Origin: an uncultured Acidobacteriota bacterium
Lineage (GTDB): Bacteria > Acidobacteriota > Terriglobia > Bryobacterales > Bryobacteraceae
Direction of reading: 5' to 3'
Assembly: GCA_902826605.1 (NCBI GenBank)
Contig: CADEFM010000011.1
Coordinates: 62,001-126,000, forward strand
DNA length: 64,000 bases
Of this stretch, positions 42,810 to 52,263 are shown in pieces. The notes beneath the pieces are model-generated. The model worked only from the letters and a program-made list of their open reading frames with translations, was not told the DNA's origin and ran no database searches. The first letter of the stretch is position 1. Every line of letters begins with the position of its first letter. Position numbers and translations under genes: made by a program.

Positions 42810-44885
42810 ATGCCACGCATTCTAGCCGTGCTATTCGCGTTCATCCATGTATGGGCGGCCTCGCTCCTGGCCCAGTTCGCCATTACCAACAAACCTGTCA
42901 CCGTCCGCGCGATGAGTTATCACACATTCACGGTCACGGGCTTGCCTGCCGGCAGTGCGATTGTTTGGTCGGTGAATGGCATAGTGAATGGCAACAACGC
43001 GGTAGGTACGAATTCCGGCGCGCGCTACAACGCGCCCAATTTTCCACCCTCGCCCAATACGGTGACGGTCACAGCAACGGTAAACACGAACCCTTCTCTT
43101 GCCGACAGCGCCACAGTGAACATTCTGAATCCATTTCCCAATCTGGCGTCGGTAAACCCGGCGACGATGCATGTGGGAAGTTACACAGTAACACTCAACG
43201 GCTGGGGTTTCGTGCCGGGTGCGACCGTGCTGATGAACGGAATCGCTAGGCCTGCCACGTATGTTTCATCCACGCGCCTGACCATGGCAGTGAGCTTCAA
43301 GAAGTCTCCGCAAAGTGACACAAGTTTTCAGGTAGTGAACCCTGCCCCTGGATCCATCGCATCCGATGTGCTGCTTGCGCCGCCACCCCTCAAGATGACC
43401 AGTCATCCCGTGGTCTCCGAATCCGCCGCGCGGCGTTTTCTGGAGCAAGCCGCGTGGGGGCCGGATCCCTATTCCATCGTCCACGTGAGAAATCTGGGTT
43501 TCGACAAGTGGATCGACGAACAAATCGACGAACCCATCTCCGTGTATCAGGCCCCTGCGCTGATCAATGTGTCTAATACTCCGGTACAGGCGCGCTTCTT
43601 TACGAATGCCATCCATGGGCGCGATCAGTTACGGCAGCGTATTGCGTTCGCGCTGCATAAGATTTGGGTAGTTTCAGGAGTCGATATCACCACGCCGCCG
43701 CGCCTGATTCCATATTTGCGCATTTTCCCGGATCTGGCGTTTGATAACTACCGCGCCATCATGCGGAAGGTGACGCTCAACCCGGCCATGGGCGAATACC
43801 TGGACATGCGTAACAATGTCAAGGCGAATCCCGCGCGAGGCACTTTCCCGAACGAAAACTACGGCCGCGAGTTTTTGCAGTTGTTCACAATCGGGCTCTA
43901 TCAACTCAACTCCGACGGCAGCCGGCAACTCAACAACGGCGTGCCCATTCCCACGTACGGCCAGTCCACGATTGGGGAATTTTCACGAGTGTTTACCGGA
44001 TGGACGTATCCCACCATGCCCGGCGCAACGCCACGGGCATCGAATCCGGCCTACTACGAAGGCGACATGGTGCCGTGGGAACCGAATCACGATACCGGGG
44101 CGAAGACGCTGCTGAACGGTATTGTGCTGCCAGGGGGTGGGTCCGCTAACCAGGATTTGAACGCGGCTCTGGACAATGCGTTCAATCACCCTAACGTGGG
44201 TCCCTTTATCGGCAAGAATCTGATCCAGCAACTAGTAACCAGCAATCCCAGCCCCCCGTATGTTGCGCGGGTATCCGCCGCTTTCGCGGACAACGGACTG
44301 GGCGTGCGCGGAGATATGAAGGCAGTGATCAAGGCGATCCTGTTGGACGCTGAAGCGCGCGCGGGGGACGATAACCCCGCGCCCGGCATCACGGATGGCC
44401 ATTTGAAAGAGCCCGTGCTGTTTTTCGCGCAGACGTTGCGCGGCTTGAATTCGCTAGTCAATGACTCGAATTCTCTGGCGACGCGCGGCAACGCACTGGG
44501 CCAAAACGTGTTTTCTCCCGCCAGCGTGTTCAGCTATTTCTCTCCGTTCTTCACCGCGCCGAACACCGCCGGTTTGCGGGGGCCTGAGTTCCAGATCCAC
44601 ACACGCACGTCGGCGATCGAGCGCGCGAACCAAATCAATACGCTGGTCTACGGTACTTACGGGAACGGTTCCACGGTAGACCTGACGCCGTGGGTCACGC
44701 TAGCGGCTGCGCCGTCCGCGCTGGCCGATGAATTGGACAGAGTGTTTCTTTTCGGTCAAATGCCCTCGGCGTTTCGCACGGAATTAATGGCAGCCATAAC
44801 CGGCACTCCGGGAACAAACGTGGATAAGGCGCGAGCCGGCTTGTACGTGACACTCACGTCCGGCTACTACGCGGTGAAGAAATAG
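42810..44885 (+). CDS. Secreted DUF1800 protein with IPT/TIG-like domain
   Basis: This 691-residue protein has a signal peptide (MPRILAVLFAFIHVWAASLLAQ). Ig-like domains follow (about 20-210), including an IPT/TIG unit (LASVNPATMHVGSYTVTLNG). The large DUF1800 domain (about 215-690) includes RRFLEQAAWGPDPYSI, MRNNVKANPARGTFPNENYG and REFLQLFTIGLYQL. DUF1800 proteins are exported and nearly always paired with a DUF1501 protein, as here. The pair is common in Acidobacteriota and Planctomycetes, with no proven biochemical function. The start is ATG 42810 at the signal peptide. Confidence 0.85.
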   Translation: MPRILAVLFAFIHVWAASLLAQFAITNKPVTVRAMSYHTFTVTGLPAGSAIVWSVNGIVNGNNAVGTNSGARYNAPNFPPSPNTVTVTATVNTNPSLADSATVNILNPFPNLASVNPATMHVGSYTVTLNGWGFVPGATVLMNGIARPATYVSSTRLTMAVSFKKSPQSDTSFQVVNPAPGSIASDVLLAPPPLKMTSHPVVSESAARRFLEQAAWGPDPYSIVHVRNLGFDKWIDEQIDEPISVYQAPALINVSNTPVQARFFTNAIHGRDQLRQRIAFALHKIWVVSGVDITTPPRLIPYLRIFPDLAFDNYRAIMRKVTLNPAMGEYLDMRNNVKANPARGTFPNENYGREFLQLFTIGLYQLNSDGSRQLNNGVPIPTYGQSTIGEFSRVFTGWTYPTMPGATPRASNPAYYEGDMVPWEPNHDTGAKTLLNGIVLPGGGSANQDLNAALDNAFNHPNVGPFIGKNLIQQLVTSNPSPPYVARVSAAFADNGLGVRGDMKAVIKAILLDAEARAGDDNPAPGITDGHLKEPVLFFAQTLRGLNSLVNDSNSLATRGNALGQNVFSPASVFSYFSPFFTAPNTAGLRGPEFQIHTRTSAIERANQINTLVYGTYGNGSTVDLTPWVTLAAAPSALADELDRVFLFGQMPSAFRTELMAAITGTPGTNVDKARAGLYVTLTSGYYAVKK

Positions 44886-44902
44886 GAGCGGGAGGAATTG
44901 TC

Positions 44903-46270
44903 ATGTTGATCAAGACCAGAAGGCAGTTCTTGAGCGTCACCGCCCGCACTATGGCGGGAGTCGGCGCCGCCACTGCACTGGGGCGGCTGGGAACCATGAG
45001 CGCATATGCGCAGTCTCCGGGCGATTATAAAGCGCTGGTGTGCGTATTCCTGTTCGGCGGCAATGACTGGAACAATACCGTCGTGCCTCTTTCGACCGCG
45101 AAGAATTCATGGCTCGATTATTCGAACGTGCGGAAGCAGGTGGCCATCGCCGAAGCGACCTTACTGCCGATCAACGCCGGCGCGGAAACGTACGGTTTGC
45201 ACCCCGCATTGGGTGAAGTGCAGAGTCTCTACAATCTGGGGAAAGTAGCGGTGGTGGGCGGCGTAGGTACGCTGGCCGAACCCATGACCAAGACCGAATA
45301 TCAGAACAAGACCAAGAAAGTGCCGGATAACCTCTTCTCGCACTCCGATCAGCAGGCTCAGTGGCAAACCCTCAGCATGCTGGGCGCGGGGACTTCCGGA
45401 TGGGGTGGGCGCGTGGCGGATTGGATCGACAGCCATAACTACAACACGCCGCCGTCCGGTTCCGCGACGCCTTTCCCAACGGCCATTTCCGTTGCGGGAA
45501 ACAATTCTTTTAGCGCGGGAATCACCAGTTCCCCAGCGATGGTCACAACTGCGGGGGCAAGCAAGCTTTCCAATTTCCCAGCCACTCCGAACGCGCGTAC
45601 CATGGCCTTTCAGAATCTCCTGAGTTTCGATAACGGCGTGAAGCTGGTGCAATCTTCGAATGAAATCCTCCAGGCGGGTATCAATGACGGAAAAATTCTG
45701 GATGCCGCACTGCTTTCGTCCTCCTTCAATCCCACGTTTCCGAACACCACCATCGCCAATCAACTGAAGATGGTGGCGCGCATCATGAACGCGCATAGCG
45801 CACTGGGCGCGAATCGCCAGATCTTTTTCGTATCCATGGGCGGCTATGATAATCACGAAACTCTGATCAACATTCAGAACACAAACCTGAGTCAGTTGAG
45901 CGACGCGCTGGGGGCGTTCTATGACGCCGTGCAAAGCGTCTCTATGGAAAACAGCATGACGTTGTTCATGGAGTCCGATTTCAGCCGCACATGCCAGCCA
46001 AATGCGAATAACGGCTCGGATCACGCCTGGGCCAGCCACCCCGTCGCGCTGGGCGGCGCGGTGACGGGCGGCGTGTACGGAACATTTCCCACGTTAGCTC
46101 TGAACGGCCCCGACGACGTCACAGGGCGTGGCGTCTATCTGCCGACAACCGGCCTCGATCAATACGGTGCGACCCTGGCCCGTTGGTTTGGCGTGCCGGA
46201 TGCGGACCTGAACGCGGTATTTCCCAACCTGATCAATTTCCCCCAAAAGTACTTGGCATTCTTGGGGTAA
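44903..46270 (+). CDS. Tat-exported DUF1501 protein
   Basis: This 455-residue protein begins with a twin-arginine signal (TRRQFLSVTARTMAG) and a body typical of DUF1501: YKALVCVFLFGGNDWNNTVV, SHSDQQAQWQT, and a C-terminal VSMGGYDNHETL region with TLFMESDFSRTCQPNANNG. The fold resembles alkaline-phosphatase/sulfatase-like enzymes, but no function is established. It follows the DUF1800 gene by 17 bp with GGGAGGAATT before ATG 44903. The two are almost certainly co-translated and exported together. Confidence 0.87.
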   Translation: MLIKTRRQFLSVTARTMAGVGAATALGRLGTMSAYAQSPGDYKALVCVFLFGGNDWNNTVVPLSTAKNSWLDYSNVRKQVAIAEATLLPINAGAETYGLHPALGEVQSLYNLGKVAVVGGVGTLAEPMTKTEYQNKTKKVPDNLFSHSDQQAQWQTLSMLGAGTSGWGGRVADWIDSHNYNTPPSGSATPFPTAISVAGNNSFSAGITSSPAMVTTAGASKLSNFPATPNARTMAFQNLLSFDNGVKLVQSSNEILQAGINDGKILDAALLSSSFNPTFPNTTIANQLKMVARIMNAHSALGANRQIFFVSMGGYDNHETLINIQNTNLSQLSDALGAFYDAVQSVSMENSMTLFMESDFSRTCQPNANNGSDHAWASHPVALGGAVTGGVYGTFPTLALNGPDDVTGRGVYLPTTGLDQYGATLARWFGVPDADLNAVFPNLINFPQKYLAFLG

Positions 46271-46384
46271 ACATATTCCCGGCCAGCGTCTCTACCGTGC
46301 GGGCGCAATAGTGTAACCTGCGGTGCGTAAGAAACGCCATCTCAATTTGTTGCCAGTGCCGAGACCTACCCTGCGATAATTGAG

Positions 46385-49102
46385 ATGTCCATGTACCCCC
46401 GCCCGCTCTGCGTCCTGACGTGTATCCTTTTTTTTGCTTCGCACGCGGCTGGGCAAGAAACGCCACCTGGGGCACTGGCGCCGTCTCCAGATACACCCAA
46501 ACCCGCGACGCAAGCTCAGCGAGTTGACTCCTCATTTCAACCTTCCACGGAAGGTCAGAGCGATGAAGAAGGCAGCGCCCCGCCCACGGAGGCCGCGCCG
46601 GGAGCAGCCGCTCCCGGCGCTCCCGCAGCTAGTCCGTTGCAGGCGAATACCGCCCGCGGTGAAGGACGGCGCAATGAGAACGTTCAAGTCAATTTGGTGG
46701 ATAACAATGCGCAACGCGATGCCAATTTGCGCATCGGAGCTACCGCCACTATCGTGGATGAGTTCCGCGTGGAGCGGGGCTACTTCGCAAGCGAATTCGG
46801 CAGTGGTTCTAAGGGGCCTATTCACTCGCCATTTCAGAATGGTCTCGGGATGCACGGAGCGCTTTTCTGGAATCACGACAACAGTATTACCCGCGCACGC
46901 ACGTTCTTCCAGGCAGGGTCCGTGCAGCCAGCCCGGCAGAACCAATATGGTGCGGTGTTCACCACCAACCTTTGGAGGGGCGCCTTTTTTTCGTTCACTG
47001 GGTCGCAGGATAAAAATCGCGGTATGGTGAACGGCAACATCGTCACGCTTTTGCCTGATGAGCACACACCGCTTGCCACAGACCCCGCCACTCGGGCGCT
47101 AGTGCAAACGTTCCTCGATGCGTTTCCGCTGGATGCTCCCAACCGGCCCGACATCGCCCCACGGGCGCTGAACCTCAACCGGCCTCAAACGAGCAATGCG
47201 GATTCCGCCATGGGTCAGTTCAATCAAAAAATCGGGACGCGCGATTCGCTGAGTTTACGGTATGGCTTCACCGGACAAGTGATTAAGGCCTTTCAGTTCG
47301 TCACAGGGCAGAATCCGGATACCACCGTCAAGTCGCATGCCTCCCGGCTCACATGGAACCGCGCCTGGAACGCCGGTACGGTGTCCGATTTTTCCTTCGG
47401 TTTTGACCGGCAAGGCGCCTTATTGGTGCCTGCCGAAGGCGCCGTCGGGCCAATATTCCTGAGCGGTCTCCAACTCATCGGACCTTTTAACAACATCCCG
47501 CTGGATCGCGCGCAAAACCAATGGCTCACCAGCTACTCGATGCAGCAGCGGCGTGGCCGTCACGTATTTGCCGCTGGAGCAAGTCTGATCCGCCGCCAAT
47601 CGAATGGGATAGAAACAGACGGACATCGCAGGACTCTGCAATTTCGCAACGACTTCGGGAATGATCTTGTCACCAACCTGCGGCTGGGCTTGCCTTCTCA
47701 ATTTCAGCAATCATTCGGCAACGTCTATCGGGGATATCGGAATTGGGATGCGCTGGTCTTCGCGGGAGACCGCTGGAGTGTTAGCAACGCCCTGACCCTC
47801 ACCTTCGGCGTGCGCTGGGAACCCACGACGCGGCCGGTGGATGTCACAGGCCACGGTCCCCTCCCCTTTGATTCCGATTGGAACAACGTTGGTGGGAACT
47901 TTGGATTTGCCTACCGGCTTCCTGGCGGTCTTGGCGTTCTGCGCGGCGCCGGTGGTGCTTTTTTCAGCCAGATCTTCGTCGCTACCTACGGTCAGGACCG
48001 TCTAAACCCGCCCGGCAATTACAAGATTCAAGTTCCCGCTACGAATTTGCTGAGTCCTCTTCCCCCTGACTTCGATCCGAGTAAGCTGGACTCTTCCACA
48101 CGCACCGCTTTATTCATTCTCAATCCGGACTTGGCCGTACCTTATTCCTACCAATACAATTTCAGCTGGGAAAACGATTTCCGCGGGTGGAGGCTGCAAC
48201 TGGGTTACGTGGGTAGCCGCTCCCACAAACTATTTGGAACCTACGTTTTCAACCGCGCCGCTCCGATCGCGCCCATGACGGTAAAGAATACGAACGATCG
48301 CCGTCCCGACCCGACCGCATTCGATAAGCTCATGGTTGGGAATACATCCAACGGGTATTACGACGCCGGGCGCGTCACGCTGATCGTTCCCAACGTTCGT
48401 GGACTGACTCTTTCCACCTCATACTGGTTTAGTAAGTCGATTGACTTGGGCGGGGACTTCAGCAACACTGCCGCCGATCCACAACGCTTCGGCCAATCCG
48501 GGCAGACGGAATTCGGAACGCTGCAAGACATGAAAGGATTGAGCAATTTTGATCAGCCACATTCGTTCCTCTTGCAGGCGAGCTACGACATAGGAGCGCG
48601 CAAGGGCGGATTCATTTCTTGGCTGTACCGGAACTGGACCCTGAATTCGGTGCTCTTGATGAAATCCGGAACGCCATTCGACATCAACTCCGGTTCCGAT
48701 GGTCCCGGGTTCGGCAACGTGGACGGCATCAATGGCGACCGCGTACATATTCTGGACCCCAGTATTCTCGGGGCCACCGTAGGTCACCCGGATACCTCCC
48801 GAACGATTCTAAGTAACGCCGCCTTCGCTTATATTGATGTGAATGCAGGTGAGGTGCGCGGGAACATCGGCAGAAACGCGTTCCGCAAAGGCAAGATCGG
48901 CAACCTGAACGCCTCCATGCAGCGGAGTTGGACGCTACCGCACGATCTTCAGATGACACTCCGCGCCGAATCCATCAACTTCACGAACACGCCGCAGTTC
49001 GCGGAACCGGGCCGGCAGGTGGCTTCGCCGAATTTCGGCCAGATCACCAATACGCTGAACGACGGCCGCACATTCCGTTTCACGCTACGGTTCACATTCT
49101 AA
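46385..49102 (+). CDS. Oar-like outer-membrane beta-barrel protein lacking the usual N-terminal domains
   Basis: This 905-residue protein has a signal peptide (PRPLCVLTCILFFASHAAG), a low-complexity Pro/Ala/Gly linker (about 25-95) and a large barrel (about 130-905). The barrel has YFASEFGSGSKGPIHSPFQNG, repeated aromatic-ended strands, and a C-terminal FTLRFTF that fits barrel assembly. The sequence resembles the barrels of Acidobacteriota Oar/TonB-dependent receptors (NPDLAVPYSYQYNFSWEND, GYVGSRSHKL). The carboxypeptidase-regulatory repeat and a clear TonB plug are absent, so it may not be an active TonB-dependent transporter. Met1 or Met3 could be the start. Confidence 0.82.
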   Translation: MSMYPRPLCVLTCILFFASHAAGQETPPGALAPSPDTPKPATQAQRVDSSFQPSTEGQSDEEGSAPPTEAAPGAAAPGAPAASPLQANTARGEGRRNENVQVNLVDNNAQRDANLRIGATATIVDEFRVERGYFASEFGSGSKGPIHSPFQNGLGMHGALFWNHDNSITRARTFFQAGSVQPARQNQYGAVFTTNLWRGAFFSFTGSQDKNRGMVNGNIVTLLPDEHTPLATDPATRALVQTFLDAFPLDAPNRPDIAPRALNLNRPQTSNADSAMGQFNQKIGTRDSLSLRYGFTGQVIKAFQFVTGQNPDTTVKSHASRLTWNRAWNAGTVSDFSFGFDRQGALLVPAEGAVGPIFLSGLQLIGPFNNIPLDRAQNQWLTSYSMQQRRGRHVFAAGASLIRRQSNGIETDGHRRTLQFRNDFGNDLVTNLRLGLPSQFQQSFGNVYRGYRNWDALVFAGDRWSVSNALTLTFGVRWEPTTRPVDVTGHGPLPFDSDWNNVGGNFGFAYRLPGGLGVLRGAGGAFFSQIFVATYGQDRLNPPGNYKIQVPATNLLSPLPPDFDPSKLDSSTRTALFILNPDLAVPYSYQYNFSWENDFRGWRLQLGYVGSRSHKLFGTYVFNRAAPIAPMTVKNTNDRRPDPTAFDKLMVGNTSNGYYDAGRVTLIVPNVRGLTLSTSYWFSKSIDLGGDFSNTAADPQRFGQSGQTEFGTLQDMKGLSNFDQPHSFLLQASYDIGARKGGFISWLYRNWTLNSVLLMKSGTPFDINSGSDGPGFGNVDGINGDRVHILDPSILGATVGHPDTSRTILSNAAFAYIDVNAGEVRGNIGRNAFRKGKIGNLNASMQRSWTLPHDLQMTLRAESINFTNTPQFAEPGRQVASPNFGQITNTLNDGRTFRFTLRFTF

Positions 49103-49339
49103 GAATACGCGTCCGGCAAGTCCTCGCGGCTGCGACGGTACTGTAGCGCCGAAAATCCCCGCTTGCGCGCTTGGCCGTTTGTTAGAGTTGGGCCGAGGAG
49201 ATCGAGGTGCGTGCGATCGACAACATACGCTTGCGCGTCATCGATATCTTGGTACGGTCCCAAGCAATCTTACGGTTCATGAACCTGCCAGACACCGAAG
49301 GTTGAGCCGGTTTCTTCGATGAGCGCCATTCCGGCCTCG
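49103..49339. other. Intergenic stretch with a possible decayed frame
   Basis: Between the barrel gene and the GGPP synthase, the minus strand holds a frame of about 80 codons interrupted by one TAA: ...SEAGMALIEETGSTFGVWQV, stop, then DIDDAQAYVVDRTHLDLLG up to a stop near 49100. I do not recognise a family. It may be a fragment of a lost gene or chance. No terminator with a T-run was found. Confidence 0.2.
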
Positions 49340-50311
49340 CTATTTGTGATGCAGGAAGTTAGTCCTTAGAGATTCTGTCCCATTCCGGCGGCGCACGGAG
49401 TAGTCCATAGCGGCGGAGTCTAGAGAGGAGTGAACTTGATGTTTCCCGAAGATTCGTTCCGCGAAAATTATGATGTCGGCGACGGGATCTGTGGATCCGA
49501 AGGTCTGGAGAAGCGTGCGCTGAGCCTCCTCTATCAATCCTGCCACTTGAGCCTGGCATGTTTCGCGTGCAGTTCCGCTAGCATGGCTCGGCCGATTGTG
49601 GCGCAGATCTTGTTCCGGCGTTTTTCCGGTCTCGCTTGAAGACGCATGGAGGTCCAGGGAATCGTCATTGATTTGATACGCCTCTCCCAGGAGCCGCCCG
49701 GCCTTGCCAAGCGCTTCCACGGAAGATTTGGGAGCGCCGCAGCTCAGTGCTCCAGCCGTAAGGGCCAACTGCATCAGAGCCGAAGTTTTCCTGTTACGGT
49801 CAACCAACGACCAATCTTGACTGTTGGGCGGTTGCAGGTCGAGAAACTGCCCGCCGATCATTCCCTCTATGCCGATGCAGTCGGTTGCTTCCTGAATGAG
49901 ACCCGGAGTTCTCCCGAAAATTGCGTACGCCTGATTGAGAAGCGCCAAAGCTGTGAGCACCGCGGTATCTTCTCCATAGACCTTGTGTAAGGTCGGATTG
50001 AAGCGGCGAAGGTCGGCATTGTCCATGCAGGGCAGGTCGTCCAGGATCAAGGAGCTCGCATGAACAAATTCGAGAGCGCAAGCTGCCGGAAGTGCCGGAA
50101 CGGGACTTTCCATGCCGACCACCTTGCCGCCCATAAGTACCAGGACAGCGCGAAATCTCTTCCCCCCTTTAAATACTGCATACTCCAGCGCCTCGTTCAG
50201 ACGACTGACAGCTCCTCGGGAACCGCGCGGGAGATGTATCCTCAGTGCCGCCTCAATGGCGGCTTGCGCCTGAGAAATATTCGTGGCCGCCGAAGCGAGT
50301 GATGTTTTCAT
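49340..50311 (-). CDS. Geranylgeranyl/farnesyl diphosphate synthase-type polyprenyl synthetase
   Basis: This 323-residue isoprenyl diphosphate synthase has both Asp-rich motifs: LILDDLPCMDN (Asp91, 92, 97) and INDDSLD (Asp216, 217, 220). FKGGKRFRAVLVL contacts isopentenyl diphosphate, and GMIGGQFLDLQ is a conserved helix. The DDxxxxD first motif fits bacterial FPP/GGPP synthases. Composition is less GC-rich than neighbours and some stretches are Ser-rich, suggesting a foreign or fast-evolving copy. I chose ATG 50311; a TTG at 50353 would add 14 residues. No terpene cyclase or carotenoid gene is adjacent, so the product use is unknown. Confidence 0.86.
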   Translation of the reverse strand: MKTSLASAATNISQAQAAIEAALRIHLPRGSRGAVSRLNEALEYAVFKGGKRFRAVLVLMGGKVVGMESPVPALPAACALEFVHASSLILDDLPCMDNADLRRFNPTLHKVYGEDTAVLTALALLNQAYAIFGRTPGLIQEATDCIGIEGMIGGQFLDLQPPNSQDWSLVDRNRKTSALMQLALTAGALSCGAPKSSVEALGKAGRLLGEAYQINDDSLDLHASSSETGKTPEQDLRHNRPSHASGTARETCQAQVAGLIEEAQRTLLQTFGSTDPVADIIIFAERIFGKHQVHSSLDSAAMDYSVRRRNGTESLRTNFLHHK

Positions 50312-50884
50312 GCCCTCTTTCAATCCTAGTAAGGTCGATTGTGGGTTAAGCAATTAGACGGCCAAACGTCTCATCAACGTCTATGTGCTCGGTATCTCGT
50401 GACAGTTGGTGAACCAAATTCACTAGAAGCACGCGATAACGGATGGGATGAGAAAAATCACCCGCTAATCCTCCATGGTTAAAATGATACTCGGAACTCA
50501 TTACTGCTGGAAGTACCAAAAGGACTAAGAATGTCAGCTAATGTCCCTTAGGAGTACCGGTACCTATGGAAACAGTTTTCACGGTGCCGTATCGCCATCG
50601 ATAGTGGGTCGATGAAGGGTGACGGGTTGCAACCTGTCCGCGATCTTATCACCGGTGGAGTCACACCCCATCCCGATGCCCATCTAACGCCGCATCCATA
50701 AATCTAGTGAAATGCAGGGCTGTCTAGTCAGAGGCGACAACCGCGAGGTTCCGCGCAGTCTCCCCTAAGCGATCGCTTGTCCGCGTATGGAGGGCGACAG
50801 GGCCGCGGCGTCCACTTCCTTATCACTAGGCATCAGTCCGTCTAGCCGTGACTGTGTTGGTCCGCAGTAATCCTAAGAGTTTGA
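50312..50884. other. Gene-free stretch upstream of the GGPP synthase
   Basis: About 570 bp contain no convincing open frame and lower GC than the surroundings. A 10-bp palindrome GTACCGGTAC lies near 50555. Part of the stretch must include the GGPP synthase promoter. No repeat, attachment-site pair or transposase fragment was recognised, although the stretch next to a tRNA gene is a typical place for decayed mobile DNA. I see nothing else that can be supported. Confidence 0.3.
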
Positions 50885-50961
50885 TGGTGCGCCCGGAGAG
50901 ACTCGAACTCCCGGCCTACTGATTCGAAGTCAGTCGCTCTATCCAGCTGAGCTACGGGCGC
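50885..50961 (-). tRNA. tRNA-Arg (anticodon TCG)
   Basis: The minus strand folds into a full cloverleaf. The acceptor stem is GCGCCCG/CGGGCGC and the D arm GCTC...GAGC. The anticodon stem ACTGA/TCAGT closes the loop CTTCGAA, giving anticodon TCG for Arg codon CGA. The T arm is GGGAG-TTCGAGT-CTCTC, with one G-U pair. The discriminator base is A and the CCA end is encoded. Total length with CCA is 77 nt, with a 5-nt variable loop. Confidence 0.95.
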
Positions 50962-50981
50962 GTGAAATTATCGTAGCACTG

Positions 50982-51506
50982 TCAGTTGCCGGCTTTCGGA
51001 GTCGCGTTCGTGGGCTGGGGCGTCTCATTCCAATCCCGGTTATTGCGCGACGTGCGCCACACGTTATCTCCCCACCACGGTTGGGAATTTGAGTTCCAAC
51101 GGCGGCGGCCCGTGCCAATGTCCAGCGCGTCGTAGACCTCGGCAGCGGACACATCGGTTAGTTCCAACGTCATGGTTTGATCGCCGTGATTCTCGTCTTT
51201 GAAATCGATGGTAAGGTTGCGGTAGGCCGGGCGTTTGGACGTCAGACGCTTCCAGACGGGCCCGCTGGAGGGATGCGTCACCGCCGGTCCCATTTCAAAT
51301 TGAGTGATGTTTCGATACGCCGCGGCGATCGTCACCTTGCCTGATCGAAACGTGAGCTCGTCGCTTTCCACGCGCAGAAGACCGTACGCGCCAGTGCTCA
51401 ATTCCTTCAAGTTACCCACCACGTAGGAGGCGTCGATTGAGGCTCCCGACACGGGCGAACACGCCAACACCAAGGTGCAACAGGCGGTGGAAAAAGCGAA
51501 TCGCAT
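50982..51506 (-). CDS. Secreted protein of unknown function
   Basis: This 174-residue protein has a signal peptide (RFAFSTACCTLVLACSPVSG). A beta-rich body follows, with LLRVESDELTFRSGKVTI and LTIDFKDENHGDQTMTLEL, and a Trp/Asn-rich low-complexity tail (WNSNSQPWWGDNVW). The central strand pattern resembles a PH-like lipid- or protein-binding barrel, but this is weak. Its promoter region contains a TATAAA and, 15 bp further upstream, an interrupted palindrome at 51572-51591. That is a typical position for an activator site. Confidence 0.6.
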   Translation of the reverse strand: MRFAFSTACCTLVLACSPVSGASIDASYVVGNLKELSTGAYGLLRVESDELTFRSGKVTIAAAYRNITQFEMGPAVTHPSSGPVWKRLTSKRPAYRNLTIDFKDENHGDQTMTLELTDVSAAEVYDALDIGTGRRRWNSNSQPWWGDNVWRTSRNNRDWNETPQPTNATPKAGN

Positions 51507-51550
51507 GAGAGGACCCTCCGTAAAAGAAATCGGCCTGCGGAGAGGTCCAC

Positions 51551-51591
51551 TTTATATGCGCTCGCGCCCATGCGGTACTACGTAAGTACGC
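51551..51591 (-). promoter_or_regulatory. Candidate activator-type promoter of the secreted-protein gene
   Basis: On the minus strand an interrupted palindrome (GCGTACTTACGTAGTACCGC, 51591-51572) lies 15 bp before TATAAA (51556-51551), itself about 45 bp before the start codon. It occupies the place of the -35 element, as expected for an activator-dependent promoter. Related TACGTA/AGTAC-rich patches occur at 42676-42701 and 61679-61704. Confidence 0.35.
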
Positions 51592-51607
51592 AGCCGGTGA
51601 ACGCGGA

Positions 51608-52222
51608 CTACTTCGTAATGGGCAGCAGCGCCCGGCTGGCGATAACACTATCCACGATTCCGTATTCCACCGCAGCTTCGGCTTCCATAATGTAGTCGCG
51701 GTCCACGTCACGGGCGATGCGTTCCATCGGCTGGCCAGTGGCGTTGGCGAGAATGCCGTTCAGAGTCTCGCGCATGCGCAGGATTTCACGGGCGTAGATA
51801 TCGATGTCTGTCGCCTGTCCTGCCAGGCCGCTCATGGACGGCTGGTGAATCAGAATGCGCGAATGCGGCAATGTGAAGCGCTTCCCCTTGGTTCCGCAAG
51901 CCAGCAGCACCGCCGCCATGGAAGCGGCTTGTCCCACGCAATACGTCACGATGTCGGGCTGCACCAGCCGCATGGTGTCGAGGATCGCCAGCCCAGCCGT
52001 AATCGAACCGCCAGGCGAATTAATGTAAATAGAAATGTCTTTCTCCGGGTCTTCGGCCGCCAGGAACAGCAACTGGGCGATCACCAGGTTCGCCACATTG
52101 TCATCAATGGGGGTTCCTAGAAAGATGATGTTTTCTTTGAGCAGACGCGAATAAATATCGAATGCGCGCTCCCCCCGCGAGGTTTGCTCGACCACCATCG
52201 GCACCAGGACGGAATTTTGCAT
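51608..52222 (-). CDS. clpP: ATP-dependent Clp protease proteolytic subunit
   Basis: This 204-residue serine peptidase forms the ClpP barrel used with ClpX/ClpA. The nucleophile is Ser101 in [11 protein letters not shown], the His is His126 in SRILIHQPS, and the Asp lies in the RDVDRD motif. The N terminus [20 protein letters not shown] is typical of ClpP1-type subunits. A strong GGAGAGAG precedes ATG 52222. clpX is not in the window. It follows the Rrf2-type regulator gene by 41 bp on the same strand and may share its transcript. Confidence 0.96.
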   Translation of the reverse strand: MQNSVLVPMVVEQTSRGERAFDIYSRLLKENIIFLGTPIDDNVANLVIAQLLFLAAEDPEKDISIYINSPGGSITAGLAILDTMRLVQPDIVTYCVGQAASMAAVLLACGTKGKRFTLPHSRILIHQPSMSGLAGQATDIDIYAREILRMRETLNGILANATGQPMERIARDVDRDYIMEAEAAVEYGIVDSVIASRALLPITK

Positions 52223-52263
52223 GTCTCTCTCCTTGCTTTCGGCCGTGTTCTAGGGCCCCGGCT

